From Ceratotherium simum simum (Eukaryota > Chordata > Mammalia > Perissodactyla > Rhinocerotidae), in assembly GCF_000283155.1 (NCBI RefSeq), contig NW_004454175.1, positions 6,104,124 through 6,168,123 of the forward strand: DNA of 64,000 nucleotides, written 5' to 3'. The notes under the pieces are model-generated. The model was not told where the DNA came from. It saw only the letters and a list, made by a program, of their open reading frames with translations, and searched no databases. Numbering within the stretch: position 1 is the first letter of the stretch; every line of letters starts with the position of its first letter. The position numbers and the translations under genes were made by a program. Positions 37,441-48,735 of the stretch are shown here, in pieces.

Positions 37441-38685
37441 TGTTACATTAGGACATAGCTAGGGCAAGTGATATTAACAAAAATATTTTTGTTTCTGGGT
37501 AAAAGGTGAACAAGAATTGATCAAATAGGAAATACATATCATTGTTATATACTATGTGTCTGAGTACATGGGATTGAATATCAGGGACACAACTGACTGA
37601 TAATTTAATACTTATTATGGAGTAGGAGAGAAGGAGGTGGGTAGCAGAGAGTCTTTCTGGATATATCACTCACCTGGGGGAGAGAAAACTGAATTCAGTC
37701 AAAAATATTATCTGTAATCCTTCTAGAACTGAAGGCTGACATTTAAATAGCCTCTGATTTCACCTGAGATTGCCAATCATTTATATTGGGGAAGTAAAGT
37801 TACTTTTATTTTACTTCTACAACCTGACTTTTTGAGATGAATTAGCTTTAATATAAGAGATATTCAGATATTCCATAATCCATTGTTATTGCATTATTAA
37901 AAATAACATCTCAAATGTTCTCTTTTTGACCACAAATCTCTTGGGAAACATCACCTACTCTTCTTACCTCAAGTTTGCATTATGTTAAATATTTTATTCT
38001 TTCCCAGGGGTCAACCTGGAGCTATCCTTCACTTCCTCTTACTTTGTCCTTTCCTGATAGATGATTTACCCAAAAGAGATTCAATCAAAACAAGTCACAG
38101 GGCAGCAGGAGAGATGAAGAGTGTACAGCAAGCAACGACTGACCTACATTGTAATTTCTCATAAACCGATGACTCACTTCTGTTGCAAACGCTGGCTTCA
38201 CTGAGTACTTCTGCTCTTCTGTCTCTATACCCTTGCCAAAGACAGCAACAATGGACTGGCAATATCTTTATTTGCTGGGAAGTAATACTTTTGATAGTTT
38301 ACAAGGTGGCCATATCAATAGTTAATAAAGTCATCAATATCCAGGAGCAAAATTGTTTTTAGTGAATACAGAACTGGAAAAAAACTTAGCAGATTTTTCC
38401 TTTGGTCTTTTTAAAAACTGCATTTAACTATATATTCCTTCATGGTACCACTTCTTAAATGGTTAATATATTTAGCTGACAAAGCAAAAATATAGATCTA
38501 TAAAGGATTATTAATGATGAAGAATTAGAGATACAGTAGGAAAAAGTGAGTTGCTGCAGAATGAGATACAGCTGAGCAAGGCAGAAATAAGAAAAGAGAA
38601 AAATGGTCTAATACTATAGAGGAAGATGGTTTCATTTCAAAGACAGGAGGAAAAAAATTCATTGCCCCAGGGAACTGACTAGAAG
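37441..38685. other. Intergenic, nothing recognised
   Basis: AT-rich; no element or exon-like signal. Confidence 0.4.
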
Positions 38686-38689
38686 CACA

Positions 38690-39100
38690 TCTTTATGTTC
38701 ATTTTAGCATCATTTATAATGGTGAAGATTTAGAAAATAAATGATGAGCTGCTACGGTTCACTCATGTAAGAGAACACTATGCAGCCATAAAAACGGGTT
38801 GTAGAGGAATATTTAATGACATAAGAAAAATTCGTTAAATATTATGAAGAAATAAAAACCAGATTACAAAATGGTAGATACGGCATGATAGAAATTAGAT
38901 AAAAACACATAGAGATACTCACATGCACAGACATAATATAAAGATGGGAAAGATAAGGACCAATGTGTTATCAGTACTTAGCTCTAGGTTATGAGCTTAT
39001 GGATGATTTCAACAAGCTTTTCTTTACTTTTGTATTTTTCTCAAATTTTCTACAATCAACATGTAATATCCTTACAATTACAAAATAAGAACAATACATG
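38690..39100 (+). mobile_element. L1M 3' UTR fragment
   Basis: GAACACTATGCAGCCATAAA, CAGATTACAAAATGGTAGAT, TTATGAGCTTATGGATGATT, TTGTATTTTTCTCAAATTTT and CTACAATCAACATGTAATAT are typical of an old L1M 3' UTR. Confidence 0.65.
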
Positions 39101-39169
39101 GTATTTTTAAAAGAGAAGATGAAAATGAAGAGAACTTCTATTTTTGGCAATAAGGTGTATAGGGCTAAA

Positions 39170-40130
39170 ATAAAAATAAAATAAAACCCCTCCTTTTAAA
39201 ACATATTGCCAAGCTGGTAGAGATAGACCAAACCTAAAACAACGTCAAAAAGGAAATCCAGGCAATTAAGTCATGTGTCGCTTAATGATGGGACTACGTT
39301 CTGAGAAATGCGTCTTTAGGTGATTTCATCACTGTACAAACACCAAAGAGTGTACTTACACAAACTTAGATTGTATAGCCTACTACACACCTAGGCTATA
39401 TGGTATTAATCTTTGGGTTCTTTGTTGATCAAAATGTCATTATGTGGAGCATGATTGTACTCAACTGTCTTTCACTCTGAGGGATATACCAAATTCTGGC
39501 GAATTGAGCTTCAGTTTTCAGAGCCATGTAGAGCATCAGCAGTAAAGTGATGGAGCTGCCTACCACCAGCCCCAAGAGCTGACTGTACACATCTCTTCCC
39601 AACTTCATGTAGACCGACATTTCATTGGTAGTCTGAAACTGGCCACGTGAGTATGTGCAACGCAGATACAAATCTTTTCTGTGGAAACACGCTTATACCT
39701 CAGTCTTAAAGATTAGCACAAGTGAAAAATATTAGTTTACATTAACAAAATGAAAATAATACCCAAGAAAATAAGACAGTAAGAAACAAGATAGCAAAAT
39801 AAGACCTGCAAAAGTTTTAAATATTTAAGCTAAGCACAAAATAGAAACAAATTTAATATAGTTAAAAAAATAAAAGAAAGAATTGTAAATATGAGAACAG
39901 AGTGAAAGTCTATTAAAGTAGAAGAAACAAACAGACTTGAGGGAAACAAATAGAACTTCCAGAAATAAAAAATCAAGCAATGGAAATTAATTCAGTGGAC
40001 AAGTCCAGCAGAATATTAGACACAGCTGAAGAGAGCATCAGAAAAATCAGAAGGCAGATCTAAAGAAAGTAACCAGAATGCACCAAAAATTGTCAAAAAG
40101 TGGCAAATATGTAAGAGAGATTAACAGATG
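39170..40130 (+). mobile_element. L1 5'/ORF1-region relic (tentative)
   Basis: A-rich text such as GGAAACAAATAGAACTTCCA, GAAATAAAAAATCAAGCAAT, GGACAAGTCCAGCAG and GAAGAGAGCATCAGAAAAAT resembles the start of L1 ORF1. It is decayed and interrupted by the repeat at 39269-39461. Confidence 0.45.
39269..39461. mobile_element. Small non-autonomous DNA-transposon-like repeat
   Basis: Starts AGTCATGTGTCGCTTAATGA and ends GTGGAGCATGATTGTACT, whose complement resembles the start (imperfect terminal inverted repeats). Internal text GTATAGCCTACTACACACCT and AGGCTATATGG is a widespread mammalian repeat that I recognise but cannot name surely. Confidence 0.55.
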
Positions 40131-40199
40131 TGATAGAATGATTAGGGGGGACACGTGGTAAATCCATAAATAAAAGCATGGGAATGTCAAGTATTAAAT

Positions 40200-40520
40200 T
40201 TAGGATAACAGTTACCTGTGGGATGGAACAAAGCATTAGATTACGTGGGGCATTTAGGGCTTTATAAATACTGGCAACATTCTTTTTCTTAAGATTGGCA
40301 GTGGCGATGGTGGTGATGGTGGCAGTGCAGTAGGGAGGCAGTGGCCTGGCTTAGCCTGGCCTGGTCTGTCAGGGCACAGGCAGTGATGGTGGCAAAAAAA
40401 AAAAACAAACTTGGCAGTGGGTACACAGGTGTTCTGTTTTATTGTTATTCTTTATGGCTTAAAATATATTATAAATATTCTTTTTTACGTTGTCAGTATT
40501 TAATAAAAAAACATTTTTAA
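40200..40520 (+). mobile_element. L1M 3'-end fragment hosting a small insert
   Basis: ACAGTTACCTGTGGGATGGA, GCATTTAGGGCTTTATAAAT and then GTACACAGGTGTTCTGTTTT, TTGTTATTCTTTATGG. This old L1M 3' UTR-like text is interrupted at 40305-40410. Confidence 0.5.
40305..40410 (+). mobile_element. Unidentified 106-bp poly(A)-tailed insertion
   Basis: A GC-rich stretch containing repeated GATGGTGG and GGCAGTG motifs ends in an A12 run plus CAAAC. It is flanked by a perfect 10-bp direct repeat TTGGCAGTGG (40295-40304 and 40411-40420). The left flank CTTAAGA is compatible with an L1 endonuclease target. This looks like a retrotransposed short RNA of unknown origin. Because the flank motif also occurs inside the insert, a local repeat expansion cannot be excluded. 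Confidence 0.55.
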
Positions 40521-41539
40521 AGTTGTCTGAAAGGAAATACTCCATAGTGTTAATTGTAGTTGCATTTGTGTCATGAGACTATGGGTATTTTTATTTTCCC
40601 ACCTTTTCTGCTATTTGCAAATTTTCTTTCACGAAAACTGTATTAAATTTACAATGAAAATATAATAATAAATACACCTAAAAACAAAAAAGCATATGGT
40701 TTTCCAACATGATAAATGCTTTTGCATAAAATAGAAAACTCAGATGATCCTATTATCTAGGATCTTGTCTTTTATTTAAAGATACATAGACAAATTTTTA
40801 AAATGCTACATACAGAAGTGGAAAGGCTCCTTTGGCTTCTGTTTTTTACTCTGGTGAGTAAAAACATAATACCAAGTTTCCAGTGAATCAAGGAAGCTTT
40901 TTAATTACTCTTTGGAACTTAAGCAGGATCTTAAACTGAGTTACTTCAGTTTCTTAATTATATTTAATGACAAATTAATTAGAGATCTGGAACTGGTAAA
41001 ATTATAATAGACTGGTAAAATATAAAAGACTACTGAGATTTAAATTTGTTTCCAACAGAGTCTGTGGCAGAGATAAGACTGATTTAATTTTTCACTTAAT
41101 GTATTTATAGAAAGAAAGGGTTAGAATAAGGCGCATTGGCAAGAGAAGCACTGACACCAGTGGGTTTTTAGATAGAGAATTTGCTTAGGCTTCAAAGCAT
41201 TTTTAATAACTAGTTGAATAATCAAATCATAAAGAGGAAAGAAAAAGGATTTTTTAAAGTGCCGAATTTAACTTACTATAAAATTACAGTTTGCAATATC
41301 ATGTAAGGGAAACAACGACATAAAATTTTTTAAAAATCTCATTGAAAGTTGCTTCAGTTTTTCTAACATAAACTATTTTTCTATTTTCTAAAAAAATTAG
41401 CTATCTTATAATATGCTTACGGGTGAATACTGTTTCCTATTTGAAAAGGGTAGCTTACCTTGCAATTTTTATCTTAACTATTTTTAAGTGGTCTAAATTA
41501 AGCTGTCATAAGTATTCTTTTGGTTTCCAGCTATATTTG
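40521..41539. other. Intergenic, AT-rich, nothing recognised
   Basis: No element or exon-like signal that I can name. Confidence 0.4.
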
Positions 41540-42160
41540 GGTATAATCATATACAATGAAATGCACAGATATTAAATGTACAGTTCAATCCAATTTAATG
41601 AATACATATATCTGTGTAACCCAGACACTTATAAAGATATAGACCCTTTCCATCACCCCAGAACTTTCCCTTGTGCCCCTACCCTGTCAACCTGCAACCC
41701 CACACAACCACTGTCCTGATTTCTGTTATCATTGATGGGGTTTGATTTTTCAAGAATCATGTAATATTCACTCTTTCGTGCCTGGCTTCTTTCATTCAGC
41801 ATAATTTCTAAAAAATTGTTTCATGCTTTTTATTTCATTGTATACCACAATTTTTTTATGCATTTACCTGTTGATGGCCAACTCGGCTGATTTCAGTTTT
41901 TAGCTATTACAAGTAAAGCTGATATAAATATTTCTGTATAAGGTATTGGTGAAACATATGTTTTAATTTCTTTTGGATTAAATACTTAGGTGTAGAATTG
42001 CTGGATTATAGAGTAAAAATATGTTTAACTTTTAAAAAAAACTGCCAAAGAGTTCTCCGAAGTGGTTGTACCATTTTATGCTCCCACCATGATCGTATGA
42101 GAGTTTTGGTTGATCCACTCCTTGCCAACATTTTATATTGTCAGTTACTTTTGTTTGAGC
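41540..42160 (-). mobile_element. L1 3'-end relic
   Basis: Complement of an old L1 3' end: ATACAATGAAATGCACAGAT, CATCACCCCAGAACTTTCCC, CCTGGCTTCTTTCATTCAGC, TGTAGAATTGCTGGATTATA, GAAGTGGTTGTACCATTTTA. Confidence 0.75.
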
Positions 42161-42179
42161 CATTCTAGTTGTATATAGG

Positions 42180-42890
42180 GAGCTATAATTTTCTCTTCTT
42201 GACTGTTCTTGTCTGGCTCTGATAGCAGGGAAATCTGGCCTCATAAAACATACTGGGAAGTGTTTCCTCTTCCTGTATTTTCTGAAATTGTGGGAAGTTT
42301 TATACTCATGTTTTAAATGAAGGTTTTGAGGTCTTTAACAGATATAAGGCTATTGAGTGTTTCTATATATTATCATGTTAGTTTTTGTAGTTTGTATCTA
42401 CTTTGAATTTGACATTTCATCTAAGTAGTTTAACTTATTGGCCTAAAATTGTTTATAATATCCCTTTTTGTCCTTTAACATCTGCAAAATTTTTAATGAT
42501 GTCCCCTCTATAATTCCTAATATAGGCTATTTGTGCTTTATCTCTTTCTCAGTAAGTCCTGTTAGACACTTATCAATTTTATTAATCTTTTCAAAGAACC
42601 AATTTTTGACATTGTTCATTTATCTGTTTTTGCCCATTTTCTGTTTCACTGATTTCAACTCCTACTTTGTTAGATAATTTCCTTTACTTGTGTTGGGTTT
42701 AATTTGCTCTGATTTTTCTAGCTTCTCAAGTTAGAAACATAGGTCATTTAATCTACATCTTTCTGTTTTTTCTAATAAAAGTATTTGAAGCTATAAATTT
42801 ACCTTTAAGCAAAGCTTTAGCTACCTCAATTGTTTCTTGATGAAGTTACTTTCAATATAATAGAAGGTTCATGTATTATCATGGGGATTA
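42180..42890 (-). mobile_element. L1 ORF2 reverse-transcriptase region relic
   Basis: Complement of L1 ORF2: GGGAAATCTGGCCTCATAAA, TTATTAATCTTTTCAAAGAA, CTGTTTCACTGATTTCAACT, GGTTTAATTTGCTCTGATTT. The translation is broken by many stops. It may be the same insertion as the neighbouring 41540-42160 piece with an internal deletion. Confidence 0.75.
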
Positions 42891-42929
42891 TGTCTAATAT
42901 AAGTGAACCTTACCCTAAGCAAGTCTCTC

Positions 42930-43270
42930 AACTGTGAATCCTCTTCTCCCTCCTAGTGCCTCTCCACCGTCCTACTCTGTCACCGAGCGCCCTCCTCTAA
43001 CCTGGCTTGTTCTCCAATCCCCTCTGCACACTGCTGAGACAGAATTCCTAAAACACAGAGCTGACTCTGTAACTAGCTTTGAAGCCCTTCAATGGCTCCC
43101 CACAGCGCGGTTGATGACGCTGTTTATGATCTGGCCCTGCAAATGTCTACAATCTCTCCATGCTAGATCACAAGATATGCAATTTTATTTTCATCCCATG
43201 ACTCTTTTGAACTCTATTTTATTTAGTGGTAGAAAAGTTAATCTAGTCAATTTGGGGTAAATCCAGTGAA
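42930..43270 (+). mobile_element. L2 fragment
   Basis: CTAAAACACAGAGCTGACTC, AAGCCCTTCAATGGCTCCCC and TGATCTGGCCCTGCAAATGT follow the L2 3' ORF region in sense orientation, although degraded. Confidence 0.65.
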
Positions 43271-44435
43271 GTCATGGTTTTCTTGCTTGCCATTTTCTCC
43301 CCTGGATTGAGTTTCTCATTCTTTATTGTCATAGGTCCATCTTGGAACGTTTCACTTATCACCACTCTTCTACACTCCCAAATCCTGTGATGTCTGAGTT
43401 CTCGTCCAGCCTCTAATTGTGAGTTTCACACTGCATCTGCTGCTGTGCCTTCTTGTCCCTCTTATGAGGTCCCAAACCACAAATCCACAGGTTCTGTGTC
43501 AGATTCACAGAAAAATCTTTCGGCTACTTCCCTTTCCTGTCTGAGTCTTTCAAGGAATCTATAAGGCTTTGTAAGATTCTTTTGTCTATTCATTGTATTC
43601 AGACATTTCTAAAGTACTCACCAGTTCTGTGGTGATATTGAATTCTTTGGGGCTTGTCACCTTCCCAGGAAACACAAAAGGGCAGCAGGGTACAGAACTC
43701 CTTAACTCTGAGAATTTCAAATTTATATGGGATCCTCTGTTCCCCCTTCAAGTTCAAAGAATCTTTATCTCAGATGGGGGCGATAAAAACTAAGTCCGCC
43801 TCATCACATATTCTTCCAAATATCTCTGCCTTACTCTTGAACTACAGTTCTTGAAACTCAAAAGCCAAACTCTGGTTCTACTGGGGCAGCTCCCATTGAG
43901 GACAAGAGGTTGCCTGTCTAACGACTTAAAGGCTGAAAAGGGTGCAATTGGTAATAGAAAGTGACGGGAGGGAGGTGAAAGAGAGAAACATACCAGTTAA
44001 TATTTCAAAACATTTACCACATAAATTCATTTTTATCCTTTTCAAATTTAAAGTGGTTGAGACCAGTAGAAACAGCGAGAACCGAGATAGCAGCATTTGC
44101 TGTGATACCACTAGGGGTTGGTTTAAAGATGTGCTTTTGAGCCTCTATCAGTAGAGCATATACTTGGGTAGGTTTTCCTATTGGGGCCACATAATTATGT
44201 TAATCATTCACCAGAGTGTCCTTCATCCTGCACCTCTGATCAGCAATACACATCAGGACAGTGGCCAAGAGATAGGGGTACAGTCTATAATGGTACAGCC
44301 AACAGAACTAATTGCTTATATAGCATTCGCCTAAAACCTGAGATTACAAGCCACAATTCTCTTAGAGTTAAGAACATTATAAAAATTATTGGCAGTCCCA
44401 CTACATTGCAAAGAGATGCATGTCAAATTTTCCTG
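43271..44435. other. Intergenic, nothing recognised
   Basis: No element or exon-like signal that I can name. Confidence 0.4.
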
Positions 44436-44448
44436 GGCTTGATTCTTT

Positions 44449-44698
44449 TTTTTTTTTTTTTGGTGAGGAAGATTGGCACTGAGATAATATCTGTTGCCAA
44501 TCCTCCTCTTTTTGCTCGAGGAAGATTGTCACTGAGCTAACATCCGTGCCCATCTTCCTCTATTTTATATGTGGGATGCCGCCACAGCATGGCTTGATGA
44601 GCAGTGTGTAGTCTGTGCCTGGGATCTGAACCCGTGAATCCTGGGCAGCCAAAGCGGAGTGTGTGAACTTAACCACTATGCCACCAGGCCGGACTCTC
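44449..44698 (-). mobile_element. ERE SINE (short-body type)
   Basis: Poly(T), GGTGAGGAAGATTGGCACTG, GAGGAAGATTGTCACTGAGC, ATGTGGGATGCCGCCACAG and the tRNA-like head ending CCACCAGGCCGGACTC. A perfect 13-bp duplication GGCTTGATTCTTT flanks it at 44436-44448 and 44699-44711. Confidence 0.93.
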
Positions 44699-45267
44699 GG
44701 CTTGATTCTTTATGGTGTGATGGTGGCATAAGCTGAAATCATAGGGTCTGTAGGGATTGAGAGATCACCTTTAGATACGCCCAAAAGGGAGAGGTCTTTC
44801 TTTCAAAGCTTAAAGGAAAGGAGATTCCACAACCCTCACAGTAAATTTGTTCAACATTTCTCTGACAGGGAAGGCATTCCTTTAAAAAAAAAAGAATCAT
44901 GTAGCTGCTAAAGAGCATTTTTGACTATTATCTTCTAAACAGAAAACTGTGATCAGCATGGTTTGTAGGGAAAATCTTAACATATCTGAAGGTCATTCCT
45001 GGAGCTTTCAGAGGCTGCTATAGTAAAACAAAACAAAACAAAAAACCAGATAATGACAAAAACAGTACAAAAAGCATTTTAAATATTTTAACATTTGTGA
45101 AGCTAAATATTGGGGGTTTATGTTGTAAAACTGACTACTTAGGAGAAAAGACTAGAAGAACAAGAAGAAATCTCCATCATTATTAAAAACATCTGTTAAG
45201 TATGTAATAGTATGTAGTGTTATACTACTCGCTAGGCAAAAAGTTCAGGGATCATTACTGTGTGTAC

Positions 45268-45855
45268 CAGTTAGCTTTCATTGTGTAGCAAACTATTCCA
45301 GAACCTGTGGCTTGAAAGAGCAAACATTCATTAGTACTTAAAGTTCTGAGGGTTGGCTGGGTGGTTCTGGTCTATACTGGCCAGGTCAGGACTTGCTCAT
45401 GTCCGGTGCTTGGCAGGCTGGTTGGTCTAGAAGGGCCTCACTTATACATGTGACAGTTGGCTCAATGCTGACTAGGAAGATGGCCACGGCCTCTCATCAT
45501 CCAGCAAGCTAGCCTGGACTCATGCACTCGGTAAAGGAAGGATTTCCAGCATCAGGAGACGCCAAGCGCCAATGTGCAAGAATTATTCAAGCCTCCCCAG
45601 GCATCATATTTGCTAATGATCCATTGGCCAAAGGAAGTCATATACCCAGATTCAAACCTCTCACAGAGGTGTAAAAATATATTACTGATGTCAAAGTGCT
45701 GAAATTCTAACTAGGGTTCAGATAAAAACTCAGATTCGGTGTTGGGTATCTCTCTTGGTTCCAACAGTGGAGAAATAGAGCACAGCTCTTAATGATAAGG
45801 GGCATGCGGAGAGAGATTAGAGAAATTCGTGGCCATCATGCAATCTCTCACATCA
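45268..45855 (-). mobile_element. Interspersed repeat, probably LTR-like
   Basis: CAGTTAGCTTTCATTGTGTA, GGGTTGGCTGGGTGGTTCTG, CTCTCATCATCCAGCAAGCT, TCCATTGGCCAAAGGAAGTC and TTCGTGGCCATCATGCAATC. Same general family as the 20388-20880 element; class tentative. Confidence 0.5.
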
Positions 45856-45899
45856 TGCATCTTTGTTTATAGTTAACAAGAGGCAATAATTTTCACTAT

Positions 45900-46531
45900 T
45901 TTTGAATTGGAAAGAGGGTCAAAAGCACAATTTACTATAGCAGATTTTACAGTTTTATATCTTTTTTCTTTTAATTTGCTTTTGCTACTGAACAGAAAGT
46001 GTGCAAATCCTAAGGATTTACAAGTCAATGCATTAGCACAAAGTGAAGACACTTGTGTAACTAACACCCATGTCTGGAAATAGGACAGTACCAACACCCC
46101 ACTAGTCCCATTTATCCCTTCTCCCAACATCATCCCACTCTCCTCCCCAAAAGTAACCCATTATTCTGACTAGATTAGTTTTGCTTGTTTTCCTACTTCA
46201 TATAGTTGAGATCATATAGTGTGTGTTCCTTTGAGTCTGACTTACTTTGATCAACATTTACGCCTTTTAGATTTATCCATGTTGTTGAACATAGCTGTTG
46301 TTTTATCATTTTCATTTCCATACAATATTCCGTTGCATGAGCAAACCACAAATGTATTTATCCACTCTACTGTTGACGGATGTTTGGGTTGTTTCCAATT
46401 TTGGGCTATTATAATGCTATTCTGAGCATTCTTGTACATATCTTTCGGTGCACATTTGTACACATTTCTGTTAGGAAGAAAGAAGATTGAAAATGTTCTC
46501 GGTGTTCTTACTGTTCAGGTATCTAAGTACC
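45900..46531 (-). mobile_element. Old L1 3' end (outer layer of the nest)
   Basis: Complement of an L1 3' end: GTTGAGATCATATAGTGTGT, GATTTATCCATGTTGTTGAA, CATACAATATTCCGTTGCAT, TTGGGTTGTTTCCAATTTTG. It appears to continue after the younger insertion as GGAGTGGGACTGTTGGCTCG at about 47308-47405. Confidence 0.75.
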
Positions 46532-46542
46532 CAACATGCAGT

Positions 46543-47271
46543 ACTCTTTTTTTTTTCAGCTTTACTGAGGTACCATTGACAAATAAAATTGTAAGATATT
46601 TAAAGTGTATAAAGTGATGATTTTACATACATGTACATTGTGAAAGGATTTCCCTCCATCAAGTTAATTAACACATCTCTGTTGTTGTTAGTGCCGTCGA
46701 GTGGATTTCGACTCCCAGAAACCCTGTGTACAGCAGAGCAGAACCCTGCTCAGTCTTTTTCTGCCACCCTCTCACCTTCTGGCACTTTCTTAGACAATGC
46801 TCTGCTGCTATTCACAGGGTTTTCATGGCCAATTTTTTTGGAAGTGGGTGGCCAGCTCCTTCTTCCTAGTCTGTCTTAGTCTGCAAGCTCTGCTGAAACC
46901 TGTCCACCCTGGGTGACCCTGCTGGTATCTGAAATACTGGTGGCGTAGCTTTCAGCATCACAGCAACAGTCACCACAGTATGACAACCGACAGATGGGTG
47001 GTGTGGTTCCCTGACCAGGAGACGAACCTGGGCCACAGCGGTGAGAGTGCTGAATCTTAACTACCAGACCATCAGGTCTGGCTTAACACATCTATCACCT
47101 CACATATTTACTTTTTTGTGTGTGTGAGAACATTTAAGTTCTACTCCCTTAGCAAATTTCAGTTATACAATACAGTGTTATCAACTATAGTCATCATGTT
47201 ATACATTAGATCCTCAGACCTTATTCACCTCATAACTGAAAGTTTGTACCCTTTATCAGCCTCCACCTATT
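46543..47271 (-). mobile_element. Younger L1 3' end (middle layer of the nest)
   Basis: Starts with poly(T), then CAGCTTTACTGAGGTACCAT, TTGTAAGATATTTAAAGTGT, and resumes after the inner SINE as ATCACCTCACATATTTAC, CTTAGCAAATTTCAGTTATA, CATCATGTTATACATTAGAT. An 11-bp flanking duplication with one mismatch, CAACATGCAGT / CAACACGCAGT, lies at 46532-46542 and 47272-47282. Confidence 0.85.
46679..47082 (-). mobile_element. Composite SINE: tRNA-like head with RTE-like tail
   Basis: On the minus strand it begins GCCAGACCTGATGGTCTAGT with GGTTAAGATTCAGCACTC and GGCCCAGGTTCGTCTCC (A- and B-box-like). A body of about 300 bp follows, and it ends CCACTCGACGGCACTAACAA with a (AAC)n tail. The end resembles the 3' end of RTE/BovB-clade elements. 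A perfect 11-bp duplication TTAACACATCT flanks it (46668-46678 and 47083-47093). It is not an ERE copy. Confidence 0.8.
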
Positions 47272-47307
47272 CAACACGCAGTGGCCACTGTTCTGTTGAG
47301 CAGCTAG

Positions 47308-47405
47308 GAGTGGGACTGTTGGCTCGTAGGGAACATGTATGTTCAAATTTGCTGATACAGTCAAACAATTTTCTAAACTGATTTTATTCATTTATACCCC
47401 CACCA
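47308..47405 (-). mobile_element. Old L1 continued (outer layer)
   Basis: GGAGTGGGACTGTTGGCTCG, CATGTATGTTCAAATTTGCT and TTTATACCCCCACCAC continue the L1 found at 45900-46531. Confidence 0.65.
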
Positions 47406-48389
47406 CTTCAATGCATTTTTTTCTCTTTAACACACTTTCATGCATACATTTTATCTTCATTTTGGTGTCTTAGGTTTTAAGCTAATGCATTCTTGCCTTC
47501 TACTTTCTCTTGCTCTACCTTAAAATACTTGCAGTTAGACTCCAATTGGGTTAGTAGTCGTTGAACCTCCCCTTAAAATTTCATAAAATCCCAAGAATCC
47601 CAAAGTATATCAAATCATTCTGCCTAGCAATAAATGAAAGTAATCTAACTCTTCCCCCATTCATTTATCAAATGCTTATTCAGCACCTAGAAGAGATTTT
47701 AGATTTGAACCTGGAGATACAAAGGTATGTGAAATTGAACTTCTGACCTCCAAGAAGCGCCTACAGCAGTAGATGACTCTCGTCATCAGTAACTGCCTGC
47801 TCCTCTCTAGGGCCTCCCACCTGTCCTATCACTTCCCCAATACTTGCCTCCAGCCTAGGTGAGCAAGGCGGGGGCTTTCATTAACCACAAACACAATTTT
47901 CCCTCCTCTCTTTTCCCTCTTTGGATAACTACCCATAAGAGCTTCGTTTTCTCTTTTTTTTAGACAAAAAATAATATTAAGGACACGAGCAAAACTGTTC
48001 ACAAAACTTGAGGAATGGTGGCAATGTTTACTTTCCACATTTTTTCTGTCTTTTGAGGAAGAGTCTGTGCATGTATTTGTATATAATGGGACTTTCAGAC
48101 TGCATTTATATTGTGTAAGGCGATTGCAAATGTCTGCAGTGTTCTGACTGTTCAGTATTTCATATTGTAAAATGATTGGGAGAACACATTAGTTGTTAAG
48201 GTAATGTGCTCAAGTATCTTTGTGGCTTAAAGGAGGTACTACAGCTCCCAGAACAGCTGCAGTTAGTCTTTTTCACTGGTAATATGAAACCAGTTCTTGT
48301 TTGTGAAGCGAATTGTTGCATCTGCACAATATATTTCAAAGCCCAAGAAGAATGCTGTAGGAAAAGTGACGTTCTGTTATTTATAAAAA
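47406..48389. other. Intergenic, nothing recognised except an L2-like scrap
   Basis: About 47640-47735 resembles the complement of L2. No exon-like signal. Confidence 0.4.
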
Positions 48390-48395
48390 TAGAGC

Positions 48396-48735
48396 ACTAG
48401 TAATAAAATTAACCTCATTTAAAATTACTAGTAATAAAATTAACCCCATTTAAAATTAACCTTATTTAAAATCACTAGTAATAAAACTATTCACATTTTT
48501 TAAAAAATTTTTTAAATTTATTTATTTTTCCCTCCAAAGCCCCAGTAGATAGTTGTAAGTCATAGTTGCACATCCTTCTAGTTGCTGTATGTGGGACGCG
48601 GCCTCAGCATGGCCGGAGAAGCGGTGCGTCGGTGCACGCCCGGGATCCGAACCTGAGCCGCCAGCAGCGGAGCGCGTGCACTTAACCGCTAAGCCACGGG
48701 GCCGGCCTACTATTCGCATTTAAAATCACTCATTA
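48396..48735. repeat. 31-bp tandem repeat interrupted by an ERE
   Basis: The unit is CTAGTAATAAAATTAACC followed by T/C-CATTTAAAATTA. It occurs twice plus a partial copy, then a third copy CTAGTAATAAAACTATTC that is split by the ERE at 48499-48709 and completed by GCATTTAAAATCACT. Confidence 0.85.
48499..48709 (-). mobile_element. ERE SINE (3'-short copy)
   Basis: A T-rich left end, AAAGCCCCAGTAGATAGTTG, GTTGCTGTATGTGGGACGCG, CAGCATGGCCGGAGAAGCGG and the tRNA-like head ending CACGGGGCCGGCC. It lacks the two GAGGAAGA..CTAACATC units. The 12-bp duplication CTATTCACATTT / CTATTCGCATTT lies at 48487-48498 and 48710-48721. Confidence 0.92.
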
